From Thauera aromatica_A (GTDB lineage Bacteria > Pseudomonadota > Gammaproteobacteria > Burkholderiales > Rhodocyclaceae), in assembly GCF_023093595.1 (NCBI RefSeq), contig NZ_JALLIK010000096.1, positions 1 to 64,000 of the forward strand: a DNA stretch of 64,000 nt, in the 5' to 3' direction. Shown here one piece after another: positions 15,395-23,767 of the stretch (position 1 is its first letter; each line of letters starts with the position of its first letter). A program made the position numbers and the translations under genes. The notes below the pieces were generated by a model. The model saw only the letters and a list, made by a program, of their open reading frames with translations, had not been told where the DNA came from and did no database searches.

Positions 15395-15677
15395 CTTTGC
15401 CCCCTGTCTCCATGGATTTCTTGTTCTTCGGAAATGGCGGAAATGAAAGAGGCGTTCCCGGTTTCCCGAACAGCGGCTTGTGCACCGATCATATCTCACT
15501 CGCGGCTTCGAGCCTTGTTGCGCCAGCGGCATCCTTGCACCTGGCACGGATCGGGAAACATGTTGTGCTGGCCATCCGCGCGGTCGTGACCCGCTGTGCC
15601 AGGAACTCGGGCCGGGAGGCGTATACCGCTGCGTGCTATTCTTTTTCCCCTGATCCCGGCGTGGATAAGGAGAAGAC

Positions 15678-15806
15678 ATGTCCCGAGCACACGCAAGCCC
15701 GGCGCGACCGCGGTCTTGCTTGCCGCCAGCGCTGTTTTCGGCTTCGGGTTGTCCGGGGTCTGCGCCCCGCCATCGCCGTGCCGGGCGGGGACGGCGTCGG
15801 TGGTGA
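15678..15806 (+). CDS. Possible 42-codon leader ORF coupled to the TDT transporter
   Basis: ATG at 15678 has an excellent ribosome site (AAGGAGAAGAC). The frame (MSRAHASPARPRSCLPPALF...) stops at TGA 15804-15806, overlapping the GTG proposed as the transporter start (GTGA). The peptide is Arg/Pro/Ser/Cys-rich with no family. Either it is a translated leader that couples expression, or a frameshift has split the true 5' end of the transporter gene. No homology was checked. Confidence 0.3.
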   Translation: MSRAHASPARPRSCLPPALFSASGCPGSAPRHRRAGRGRRRW

Positions 15807-16873
15807 AGGCGGGGAGCCGCCTCCTGGGCGATCTCGCGGCCATGTCGCCGGCGTATTTCGGCGTGGTCATGGCGACCGGGATCCTGTCCCTGACGGCCGA
15901 CGCGCTCGCCATGCCGCGACTGGCGCGGGCGCTGTTTGTAGTGAATTGTGCGATGTACGTCGTCACCGGACTGTTGTACGTGCTGCGCATGATCCGCTTT
16001 CCGCAGCGCTTTTTCGGCGACATGGTCGATCATCTGCGCGGCCCGGGCTTCTTCACCGCGGTTGCAGCGAGCAGCATCCTCGGCAGCCAGTTCCTGATCC
16101 TCGCCGGCAGCGAGCGCGCGGCGCTCGGGCTGTGGTTTGTCGCGATCGTGCTGTGGGTGGGGCTGACGTACACGATCTTCACCGCGTTCACCGTCAAGGA
16201 GCAGAAGCCGGCATTGGACCAGGGGATCAGCGGCGGCTGGCTGCTCGCGGTGGTCGCGACCCAGTCGATCGCGGTGCTCGGCGCGCTGCTCGCCAACCAT
16301 CTCGCCCAGCCCTATCGGCTCGAACTGAACTTCCTCGCCCTGTCGATGTGGTTGTGGGGCGGGATGCTCTATATCTGGATGATGTCGCTGATCTTCTACC
16401 GCTACACGTTTTTCCGCTTCTCGCCCGGCGACCTGACGCCGCCGTACTGGATCAACATGGGCGCGATGGCGATCTCGACGCTGGCCGGATCGCTGCTGAT
16501 CGTGAATGCGCCCGACGCCCCCTACCTGAGTTCGCTGCTGCCCTTCCTCAAAGGCTTCACCGTGTTCTACTGGGCGACCGGCACGTGGTGGATCCCGATG
16601 CTGGTCATCCTCGCCCTGTGGCGCCACGTGTATAAGCGCTTCCCGCTGAAATACGACCCGCTGTACTGGGGCGCGGTGTTTCCGCTCGGGATGTACGCCG
16701 CGAGCACGCACTGGATGGCCGCTGCGATGGAGTTCGATTTTCTCCACGGGCTGCCGCCGATCTTTCTGTACGCCGCGCTGATCGCCTGGACCGCCGCCTT
16801 CGTCGGCCTCGCGCGCGACCTGTGGCGGCGCCTGGGAGCGGCATGGGCATCGCGCGGCGGCACCGGACGGTAG
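15803..16873 (+). CDS. TDT-family transporter (tellurite-resistance/dicarboxylate type)
   Basis: 356 residues from GTG 15803; the start is uncertain because the frame is open further upstream (back to GTG 15596) without a ribosome site, and the best Shine-Dalgarno serves another frame. From residue 8 on (LLGDLAAMSPAYFGVVMATG, ILSLTADALAMPRLA) the sequence matches TehA/TDT proteins, with about ten membrane helices. LEYFLYLW-like signatures are replaced by NFLALSMWLWGGMLYIWMM, and the C-terminal KYDPLYWGAVFPLGMYAAST is conserved in the family. Such proteins move C4-dicarboxylates, sulfite or anions; the substrate is unknown. Confidence 0.82.
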   Translation: MKAGSRLLGDLAAMSPAYFGVVMATGILSLTADALAMPRLARALFVVNCAMYVVTGLLYVLRMIRFPQRFFGDMVDHLRGPGFFTAVAASSILGSQFLILAGSERAALGLWFVAIVLWVGLTYTIFTAFTVKEQKPALDQGISGGWLLAVVATQSIAVLGALLANHLAQPYRLELNFLALSMWLWGGMLYIWMMSLIFYRYTFFRFSPGDLTPPYWINMGAMAISTLAGSLLIVNAPDAPYLSSLLPFLKGFTVFYWATGTWWIPMLVILALWRHVYKRFPLKYDPLYWGAVFPLGMYAASTHWMAAAMEFDFLHGLPPIFLYAALIAWTAAFVGLARDLWRRLGAAWASRGGTGR

Positions 16874-16887
16874 CGGAATCGGGCCCC

Positions 16888-17649
16888 CTATCGGGTGGCG
16901 CGCTTGCCCAGTTCGCCGAGCAGATCGACCGGCACCGGGAACACCAGGGTCGAGCTCTTGTCGCCGGCGACCTGGGTGAGGGTCTGGAGGTAGCGCAGCT
17001 GCATCGCCGCCGGTTCGCGGGCGAGCATTTCGGCGGCTTCGAGCAGGGCCTGGGCGGCCTGCTTCTCGCCTTCGGCGTGGATCACCTTGGCGCGGCGCTC
17101 GCGCTCGGCTTCGGCCTGGCGGGCGATGGCGCGGACCATGGTCTCGTTGAGGTCGATGTGCTTGATCTCGACGTTGGCGACCTTGATCCCCCAGGCGTCG
17201 GTCTGGGCGTCGAGGATCTGCTGCACGTCGAGGTTGAGCTTTTCGCGCTCGGACAGCATCTCGTCCAGCTCGTGCTTGCCGAGCACCGCGCGCAGCGTGG
17301 TCTGGGCGAGCTGGCTGGTGGCGACGAGGAAGTTTTCCACCTGGATGATCGCCTTTTGCGGGTCGACGACGCGGAAGAACACGATCGCATTGACCTTGAC
17401 CGAGACGTTGTCGCGCGAGATCACGTCCTGCGCGGGCACGTCCATGGTCACCACGCGCAGGTCCACCTTGACGATCTGCTGGATGCCGGGGATCACGATC
17501 ACCAGGCCGGGCCCTTTCACTTTCCAGAAGCGTCCGAGCAGGAAGATGACGCCGCGCTCGTATTCGCGCAGGATCTTGAGCGAGGCCGCGACGAGAAAGA
17601 TCAGCAGCAGGATCAGCGGGGCGAGGCCGAATTGAAGGTCGAAGATCAT
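16888..17649 (-). CDS. Slipin / SPFH (band 7) membrane protein
   Basis: 253 residues. One N-terminal membrane helix (FGLAPLILLLIFLVAASL) is followed by the band-7 domain: EYERGVIFLLGRFWKVKGPG, QDVISRDNVSVKVNAIVFFR, then a charged coiled coil (AEAERERRAKVIHAEGEKQA). It is paired with nfeD, whose end overlaps its start (ATGA). The two families are partners in membrane-domain organisation and proteolysis (stomatin operon partner protein). The start at 17649 follows from the overlap and the membrane helix. Confidence 0.93.
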   Translation of the reverse strand: MIFDLQFGLAPLILLLIFLVAASLKILREYERGVIFLLGRFWKVKGPGLVIVIPGIQQIVKVDLRVVTMDVPAQDVISRDNVSVKVNAIVFFRVVDPQKAIIQVENFLVATSQLAQTTLRAVLGKHELDEMLSEREKLNLDVQQILDAQTDAWGIKVANVEIKHIDLNETMVRAIARQAEAERERRAKVIHAEGEKQAAQALLEAAEMLAREPAAMQLRYLQTLTQVAGDKSSTLVFPVPVDLLGELGKRATR

Positions 17650-19142
17650 GGTGTGCTCCCGGGCGTTGAAGCCGGTGCGGTGCCGGCGGGCGAGACTTCG
17701 AGGACGAGGCCGTCGATGCGCTCGATGCGCACCGTATCGCCGCTGGCGAGCGCCACGGCGGCGTGTGCGCGCCAGTTCTCGCCGTGGACCGCGACCCACC
17801 AGCAGCCGGCGTCGGCGGGGCCGAGGACGGTGGCGGGGGCGCCGAGCATCTGCTCGCGCCCGCTCACCGCCGGGCGCTTGAAGCTGCGCGCGGCGAGGCT
17901 GCCGATGGCGAGCAGGATCGCCGCACTGGCGAGGGCGAGGCCGATGACGAGGGCGGGGGGAATGCCGAAGCCGGGCACTTCGCTGTCGACCAGGAACAGG
18001 CCGCCGACGACGAAGGCGATGATGCCGCCGACACCGAGCACGCCGAAGCTGGGGAGGAAGGCTTCGGCCAGCATCAGCGCGGCGCCGATCGCCAGCAGCA
18101 GCACCCCGGCCCAGTTAACCGGCAGCAGCTGGAAGGCGTAGAGCGCGATCAGCAGCGAGATCGCGCCGGCCACGCCGGGCACGCCGAAGCCGGGCGAGGT
18201 GAATTCGAAGAACAGGCCGTAGATGCCGATCATCATCAGGATCAGCGCCACCTGGGGGTTGGCGAGCACGGCGAGGACGCGGTTGCGCCAGTCGGGCGCG
18301 ATGCGTTCGATGGCGAGTCCGGCGGTGGCGAGCGTGCGCTCGCCGTCGGCCACGCTCACCGTGCGGCCGTCGAGCTTCTTCAGCAGCGCGGCGACGTCGA
18401 CGGCGATGACATCGATCACGCCGCGGGCGAGCGCTTCTTCGGCCGACAGGCTGGCGGCTTCGCGCACCGCGCGCTCGGCGAAGTCGACGTCGCGCCCGCG
18501 CAGCTGGGCGAGGCTGCGGAGGTAGGCGGCGGCGTCGGACACCGACTTCGCGCTCATCGCGTCGGCCGGGGCGGCCGCATCGCGGGTAGGCCGGCGCGCG
18601 CCCGTGCCCGTTGCCTCGTCCGGTCCGGCGGGTGGGGCGCGCCCGGCGTCGCCGGGGGCCTCGGGAGCGGCCTCGTCCGCCTCTTCGCGCGGTGCGGTCT
18701 TGCCCGGCTGGGCGCCGCCGATGCCGATCGCCACCGGGGTGGCGGCGCCGAGGTTGGTCGCCGGGGCCATCGCCGCGATGTGGCTGGCGTAGAGGAGGTA
18801 GGTGCCGGCACTGGCGGCGCGGGCGCCTTCGGGGGCGACGAACACCGCCACCGGCTGCGGTGCGGCGAGGATGTCCCGGATGATCGCGCGCATCGAGGTG
18901 TCGAGCCCGCCCGGGGTGTCGAGCTCGATCACCACCAGCGGCGCCCCGGCCGCGGCGGCGCGGGCGAGCCCCTTGTGCAGGTAGTCGGCGGTCGCCGGCC
19001 CGATCGCGCCGTCCACCCGCAGCACCGGCACCGCGCCGCCGTCCGCAGTGGCGAGGGGGCCGGAAAACGGCGGCAGCAGCACGGCATACAGCAGCAGGAC
19101 GGCGGCGAGCAGCCTGCGCGAGGCGAAAGGACGGAGCGGCAT
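17646..19142 (-). CDS. NfeD-family membrane serine protease (ClpP-class) with low-complexity insert
   Basis: 498 residues. An N-terminal signal or anchor helix (LLAAVLLLYAVLLPPFSG) precedes a ClpP/SppA-like domain with VIELDTPGGLDTSMR, catalytic Ser111 in AASAGTYLL, and candidate Lys199 in MSAKSVSDAAAYLRSL. Between these, residues about 141-196 form an Ala/Pro/Gly/Glu-rich insert that looks disordered. Four to five membrane helices (about 300-430) and an OB-fold NfeD domain close the protein. The ATG at 19142 has GGAGAA 7 bases upstream. Slipin is its direct downstream partner and probable substrate. Confidence 0.92.
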   Translation of the reverse strand: MPLRPFASRRLLAAVLLLYAVLLPPFSGPLATADGGAVPVLRVDGAIGPATADYLHKGLARAAAAGAPLVVIELDTPGGLDTSMRAIIRDILAAPQPVAVFVAPEGARAASAGTYLLYASHIAAMAPATNLGAATPVAIGIGGAQPGKTAPREEADEAAPEAPGDAGRAPPAGPDEATGTGARRPTRDAAAPADAMSAKSVSDAAAYLRSLAQLRGRDVDFAERAVREAASLSAEEALARGVIDVIAVDVAALLKKLDGRTVSVADGERTLATAGLAIERIAPDWRNRVLAVLANPQVALILMMIGIYGLFFEFTSPGFGVPGVAGAISLLIALYAFQLLPVNWAGVLLLAIGAALMLAEAFLPSFGVLGVGGIIAFVVGGLFLVDSEVPGFGIPPALVIGLALASAAILLAIGSLAARSFKRPAVSGREQMLGAPATVLGPADAGCWWVAVHGENWRAHAAVALASGDTVRIERIDGLVLEVSPAGTAPASTPGSTP

Positions 19143-19261
19143 CGCGGTTCTCCGCAGCGTGCCGCAGGGGGGCGGCACCCGATGCTGGGAGTGTAGGACG
19201 GCGGGTGGTGTTCCGCGAGGCGCCGGCGCCTCGCCTATTCGAGGGCGGAGGCGGGCTTGGC

Positions 19262-19350
19262 CAGCGCGCAGGGCGAACTTCTGGATCTTACCGGTCGAGG
19301 TCTTGGGCAGGATGCAGAGCTCGATGTGCCGGGGCGCCTTGTAGTGGCTC
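19262..19350 (-). pseudogene. C-terminal remnant of an AMP-dependent acyl-CoA synthetase gene
   Basis: On the minus strand the peptide HYKAPRHIELCILPKTSTGK followed by IQKFALR matches the conserved C-terminal lid of acyl-CoA synthetases (catalytic Lys in PKTSTGK). Only about 30 codons remain: upstream sequence is unrelated, AT-rich promoter DNA of the next gene, and no stop follows where the family normally ends. The frame is accidentally open into nfeD, giving a misleading long ORF. This is a deletion scar. The 19143-19520 gap otherwise holds a TTGACA-like box (19384) and an AT-rich GAGAATTGTTTTCGAT stretch suggestive of an iron-responsive promoter. Confidence 0.7.
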
Positions 19351-19520
19351 CGGTGAGCCGGTGGTGAGTGGCTGGGCTTCGCCTTGACAATGAATGAGAA
19401 AGAAACAAAACTGAGAATTGTTTTCGATATTAGGGCTCGCAATCCTGAGTCGCGCCGCGGATCCGCGCCGCAGTACCCGCGGTGCGCGTGCCCTCCTTCC
19501 CATCCCGAAAAGGAACACAG

Positions 19521-19895
19521 ATGAAAAAACGGATCGCCGCCGGCATTGTCGCCGCGCTCGGCATCGTGTTCACGCCGCTGGTTTCGGCAGCCGAAGACGG
19601 CGGCCACTTCAAGGGCAAGCCGGCGGAAACCCTGACGCAGGCCGCGGCCAATTTTTCCGAGTACAACCACAAGCTGCAGGCCATTCTCGATGGCGAAGTC
19701 AGCGATTCCGACCTGGCCGAGGTGCACATCCTCACCTATACGCTGGAAAACGCGCTGAAGAAGATCAACGCGGACATGGACGCCCTCGCCGACACGCTCG
19801 AAGCGGTGCATAAGGCGTCCGAGAAGCTCGACCGCGCGGCGGTGATCGAGCACGGGCGCGAGTACCTGTCGGTGTCCCGCCAGATCGTCAAGTAA
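19521..19895 (+). CDS. DUF6746-family periplasmic protein
   Basis: 124 residues with a Sec signal (MKKRIAAGIVAALGIVFTPLVSA). The mature part is a helical, charged domain: HFKGKPAETLTQAAANFSEY, HILTYTLENALKKIN, and ALADTLEAVHKASEKL. This matches what I recall of the uncharacterised DUF6746 family. A good AAAAGGAA site precedes the ATG. It is transcribed toward the TonB-dependent receptor and the two share a bidirectional terminator. The AT-rich upstream region could bind Fur, but this is inference. Confidence 0.75.
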   Translation: MKKRIAAGIVAALGIVFTPLVSAAEDGGHFKGKPAETLTQAAANFSEYNHKLQAILDGEVSDSDLAEVHILTYTLENALKKINADMDALADTLEAVHKASEKLDRAAVIEHGREYLSVSRQIVK

Positions 19896-19935
19896 GCCGA
19901 AGCGGCAACGGGGCGCCCCCGGCGGGCGCATCGGG

Positions 19936-19969
19936 CATGAAAAAAGCGCCTTTCGGCGCTTTTTTCATG
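19936..19969. terminator. Bidirectional terminator between DUF6746 gene and TonB receptor
   Basis: CATGAAAAAAGCGCC and its exact reverse complement flank a short loop, giving an A-run on one side and a T-run on the other. It therefore works for both convergent genes. Confidence 0.9.
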
Positions 19970-19995
19970 TGCGTCCCGTTGCGTGCCAAGGAGGG

Positions 19996-22113
19996 TCAGA
20001 AGCTGTACTTGGCCCCGATCTCGTAGCTGCGCTCGGGGCCGACGTAGATGCCCTGGCGCAGGCTGGCGATGTAGTGCTTGTCGGCGAGGTTCTTCACTGC
20101 GCCGAACACGCTCAGCTGCTTGTTGATGGCGTAGCTCGCGGTCAGGTCGGCGGTGGTGTAGGCGTCCATCTTGCCGGTGAAGAAGCCGGAAGTGTTTTCC
20201 TTGAGCGCCCGCGAGTTGGCGGCGTCGGTGTATTGCTCATCGACGTAGTTGATGCTCAAGGCCGTCTTCAGCGGCCCGGACTTGTAGCCCAGGATCAGGT
20301 TCGCGACCCATTCCGGGGTGTAGGTGACCCGGTTGCCGTCGGGGATGTCGAGGGTGCCGTCCGCCTTGTAGCGGTTGCCGACGAACTCGGCGTCGGGGAT
20401 GTAGGTGGCGTTGGCGTCGATGCTGAAGCCGCTGCCGAGCTCGTAGCCGATCGCCGCTTCCAGGCCCTGGTGCAGGGTTTCGCCGCCGTTGGTGGTCTGG
20501 AACAGTGAATTGCTGTTGGCGGGAATGATCTGGTTGTCGAAGTCCATGCGGAAGGCGGTGACTTCGTAGCGCAGCCGCGCGTTGCTGCCGCGCACGCCGA
20601 TCTCGACGTTGACCGAGCGCTCGGCGTCGAGCTGCTGGTCCGACAGTCCGTTCAGCGCATCGCCGTTGAGCGCCGGCGAGAACGCTTTGTAGACGCCGCC
20701 GTAGATCTGCGCCATCGGTGCGAGCTGGAAGGTGGCGCCGATCCCGGGCATGACTTCGGTATTGGACGTGTCGGCCTTGTTGCCCTCGGCCGTGGTCTTG
20801 CGCCGGTCCTTGCGGGTCTGTTCGTAGTTCTCGATCCGCACCCCCGGGGTGACCGCGAGGCGGTCGCTGATGATGAAGCGGTTCTGTGCGAACAGGGCGT
20901 AGCTCTTGGCGGCATCGACCACGTCCTTGGCGAGGGTGCCGGTGCGCGGCGTGGCGCGCGTGGCCTGGATGGTCTGGTCGACCATCTCCTCGTCCATGAA
21001 GCGGATTCCGAGTTCGGTCTCGTTGCGCATGCCGAAGCTGTTGTGGGCGATGTTGAGCCGGCTATCGATGCCGAAGCGGTCGAAAGAGCGGTTGTTGCCA
21101 TTGACGCTGTCGCTGTAGTTCCACTGCGTCAGGCCATTCACGATCTTGGTCGGCGCATCCTTGACCGTGCCGAAGCGCCAGTAGTCGCGGTACATCTCGC
21201 TCCAGTACACGAGGGTGCTCAGCGTGGTGTCGGCGTCGATGGTCCATTCGTGGTTGATGTCGAACGAGCGGCGCTCGGTCAGGAACCAGTCGTCGGGTGC
21301 CGGGTTGAAGCCGGCTTCGGCGCGGTAGGCGTCGAGGAAGATACCGCGGTAGGAAATGTTGGCGTCGTTCTCGTAGTTGGTGAACTTGACCCCGATCCAC
21401 TGCTTGTCGCCGAGCGCCATGCCGCCCTTGACCATCAGATCCTGCATCTCAAAATCCTTGTCCTGGAAGCCGTCGCTGCGCGCGCCGGTGAACACCAAGC
21501 CGCCGACGGCTTCGCCGGAGGGCGACCGGCCACCCGCTTCGAGCGTCGCTTCGCGGTAGCCGTGCGAGCCGATGCGCCCGGACACCGACACCCCCGGCTC
21601 GGGCGTCTTGGTCTTGTAGTTGATCACGCCGCCGATGGTGCTCGGGCCATAGCGCAGCGAGGCCGCGCCCTTGAGCACTTCGATGCTCTCCATGCGCTGG
21701 ATGCGCGGGTTGTAGTAGCGGCCATTGCCGACGAACAGGCCCGGTGCGACCGGCACGCCGTCTTCGAGGATCAGCGTCTTGTAGTCGGCGGCGCTCAGTC
21801 CGCGCATGCCGATGTTGCCGACGATGGCGCTCTCTTCCTCGGGCTTGATGACGATGCCGGGGACGCTTTTCAGCGCGGCTTCGGTGGACAGGGGCTGGGA
21901 CTGTTCGAGGTTTTCCGCGGTGACGATGCTGACCGCCCCGGGAATCTTCTTGACCGCATCGGCGTCGCTGCCGACGACGTCGATGCGGGGCAGCTGGACC
22001 TCGGCCGCAGCGGCCATGCCGGACAGCTGGAAGGTGGCGGCGACGGCGAGGGCGAGGCGCGTCAGGCGCAGTGGGGAATGGAGCGTGCGGGCTCGTGAAG
22101 TCGTGCAATTCAT
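19996..22113 (-). CDS. TonB-dependent outer-membrane receptor, ferric-dicitrate/siderophore type
   Basis: 705 residues. A signal peptide (about 1-37) is followed by the plug domain: IPGAVSIVTAENLEQSQPLS, GNIGMRGLSAADYKTLILED, RIQRMESIEVLKGAASLRYG, STIGGVINYKTKTP. A 22-strand barrel follows, ending in the terminal Phe (SYEIGAKYSF). No N-terminal signalling domain is present and no fecI/fecR pair lies nearby, so it does not appear to signal to an ECF sigma factor. The ATG at 22113 was chosen over a TTG one codon earlier. A Fur-like box overlaps the promoter, so expression is probably iron-repressed. The exact ligand is unknown. Confidence 0.92.
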   Translation of the reverse strand: MNCTTSRARTLHSPLRLTRLALAVAATFQLSGMAAAAEVQLPRIDVVGSDADAVKKIPGAVSIVTAENLEQSQPLSTEAALKSVPGIVIKPEEESAIVGNIGMRGLSAADYKTLILEDGVPVAPGLFVGNGRYYNPRIQRMESIEVLKGAASLRYGPSTIGGVINYKTKTPEPGVSVSGRIGSHGYREATLEAGGRSPSGEAVGGLVFTGARSDGFQDKDFEMQDLMVKGGMALGDKQWIGVKFTNYENDANISYRGIFLDAYRAEAGFNPAPDDWFLTERRSFDINHEWTIDADTTLSTLVYWSEMYRDYWRFGTVKDAPTKIVNGLTQWNYSDSVNGNNRSFDRFGIDSRLNIAHNSFGMRNETELGIRFMDEEMVDQTIQATRATPRTGTLAKDVVDAAKSYALFAQNRFIISDRLAVTPGVRIENYEQTRKDRRKTTAEGNKADTSNTEVMPGIGATFQLAPMAQIYGGVYKAFSPALNGDALNGLSDQQLDAERSVNVEIGVRGSNARLRYEVTAFRMDFDNQIIPANSNSLFQTTNGGETLHQGLEAAIGYELGSGFSIDANATYIPDAEFVGNRYKADGTLDIPDGNRVTYTPEWVANLILGYKSGPLKTALSINYVDEQYTDAANSRALKENTSGFFTGKMDAYTTADLTASYAINKQLSVFGAVKNLADKHYIASLRQGIYVGPERSYEIGAKYSF

Positions 22114-22228
22114 CAATCGGTCCTTGCGGCATGAATCTGGCTGGCTTGCCGCAAGGACGCGACTGGCTGGCTGGTGGGGAGGAAGTGGGCGCTCGGCGCC
22201 CGGTTGTGAGAACGGCTTTCTCGGGGCG

Positions 22229-22269
22229 ATTATACAGCGGTGTTACAAATGACAACGATTAGCATTAAC
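22229..22269 (-). promoter_or_regulatory. Promoter with Fur-like box for the TonB-dependent receptor
   Basis: Read on the minus strand there is a -10 TATAAT (22234-22229) and a -35 TTGTCA (22255-22250) with 15 bases between. The -35 overlaps GACAACGATTAGCATTAAC (22251-22269), which agrees with the 19-bp Fur consensus at 14 of 19 positions by eye. This layout would block the promoter when Fur-Fe is bound. Confidence 0.65.
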
Positions 22270-22315
22270 GATGTTGCGTTGTTGCAACAGTGTGCAACAG
22301 TGCGCCCGGTGCGCT

Positions 22316-23767
22316 TCACTGTGCCTGCCAGCCGCCGCCCAATGCCCGGTAGAGGTCCACTGCGCCGCTCAGCCGCGCCAGGCGCAGCTGCACGAGCTGG
22401 TCCTGCGCGGCGAACAGCGTGCGCTGGGCGTCGAGCACGGCGAGCAGGCCGTCGGCACCTTCGCGGTAGCGCAGTTCCGACAGGCGCAGGCTGCGCCGGG
22501 CCTCGGCGAGAATTTCGTGCTGGGCGCTTTCCTGGCGGGCATCGCGGGCCGTATTGGCGAGGGCGTCCTCGACTTCCTTGAGTGCGGTGAGCACCGTTTG
22601 CCGATGGGCTTCGAGCAGTTCGCGCTGGCGCGAGCGCTGGATGTCGACGTCGGCGGCAAGGCGGCCGCCGTCGAAGATCGTCTGCAGCAGCGAGGCCGAT
22701 AGCGACAGCACGCTGTTGCGCCCGGCCAGCGCCAGCAGCTCGGCGCTGCTGGTGGCGGCGCCGGCCGACAGGCTGATGGCGGGCAGCAGCGCGGCGCGTG
22801 CCGCGGCGAGGTTGGCGGCGGCGGCGGCAAGCGCGGCTTCGCTCGCGGCGATGTCGGGGCGGCGCAGCAGCAGTTCCGAAGGTAGTCCGGCATCGATGAG
22901 GGGGACGTGCAGCTCGGCGAGGCGGGCGCTGGCGGCGACGCCGGTCTGCGGCGTGCGCCCGAGCAGGATGGCCAGCGCCGAGCGGGTCTGGCGCAGCGAG
23001 ACTTCGAGCGGCTCGATCGCCTTGCGCTGGGCAAGCACGGTGCTGCGCTGCTGGCTCAGCTCCAGGGCGGAGGCGGCGCCGTTGTCGTAGCGCGCGTGGA
23101 CGACGCGCAGCACGCGCTCGGCGATCGCCAGGTTCTGGTGTGCGATGTCGATGCGCTCTGCCAGCGTCAGGCTCTGGAACCACAGGGTGGCGACGTTGGC
23201 CGCCATCGACAGGCGCGCGGCCTCGCGGTCGAAGCGGGTGGCGGCGAGTGCGGCGCGGCTGGCGTCGCGGCTGGCGGCCAGCCGCCCCCACAGGTCGATC
23301 TCGTAGCGGGCGTTGAGGCTGGCGCTGGTGGAGCCGGATTCGTCGCCTTCGGCATTCTGTACGCCGCTGCCGCCGCCGAGCGCCAGCGAGGGCAGCAGCG
23401 AGGCACCGGCCTGGCGCAGCGCCAACTCGGCCTGGACGACGCGCTCGGCCTGGATCCGCAGGTCGGGAGCCGAGGCCAGGGCTTCGGCGACCAGGGTGTC
23501 GAGTCGGGGCGAACCGAAGCTCTGCCACCAGGTGTCGGGGAGGCTCGCCGGGGCGCTGTCGGCGCGCTCGCTCCATGCGGTCGGCAGGGCAATGTCGGGA
23601 CGCACGAGCGGTTCGGTAACAGCGCAGCCGCCGAGGGTGGCCGCAGCCAGCAGGCCGAGGGCGAGGCGACGGGCCGGGTGCGAACGCTTCCTCGCAAGGG
23701 TGCGGATGGAAACGGCCAGGGGGGGCGGTGGGGGAGGCGTGAGCATGTTGTGGAAAGCGGGTTTCAT
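22316..23767 (-). CDS. Outer-membrane efflux lipoprotein (NodT/OprM family)
   Basis: 483 residues. TolC-type channel subunit of a tripartite pump. The lipobox is LGGC (Cys48), somewhat far in because of a Pro-rich N-terminal extension (TPPPPPPL); a start at codon 8 is equally possible. Two OEP repeats are visible: WWQSFGSPRLDTLVAEALAS..., and LSLSASLLQTIFDGGRLAAD... with YREGADGLLAVLDAQRTLF. The start overlaps the macB stop (ATGA), so it is the third gene of macA-macB-omf. Confidence 0.92.
   Translation of the reverse strand: MKPAFHNMLTPPPPPPLAVSIRTLARKRSHPARRLALGLLAAATLGGCAVTEPLVRPDIALPTAWSERADSAPASLPDTWWQSFGSPRLDTLVAEALASAPDLRIQAERVVQAELALRQAGASLLPSLALGGGSGVQNAEGDESGSTSASLNARYEIDLWGRLAASRDASRAALAATRFDREAARLSMAANVATLWFQSLTLAERIDIAHQNLAIAERVLRVVHARYDNGAASALELSQQRSTVLAQRKAIEPLEVSLRQTRSALAILLGRTPQTGVAASARLAELHVPLIDAGLPSELLLRRPDIAASEAALAAAAANLAAARAALLPAISLSAGAATSSAELLALAGRNSVLSLSASLLQTIFDGGRLAADVDIQRSRQRELLEAHRQTVLTALKEVEDALANTARDARQESAQHEILAEARRSLRLSELRYREGADGLLAVLDAQRTLFAAQDQLVQLRLARLSGAVDLYRALGGGWQAQ

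Noticed and set aside
14357..16747. 796-codon open frame joined to the diguanylate cyclase
   Set aside because: The N-terminal part is antisense to the TDT transporter gene and has His/Arg/Glu-biased shadow composition; the true start is near 15394.
19996..22113. FecA with FecIR signalling
   Set aside because: The mature receptor starts directly with the plug; there is no signalling domain and no ECF sigma/anti-sigma pair in the window.
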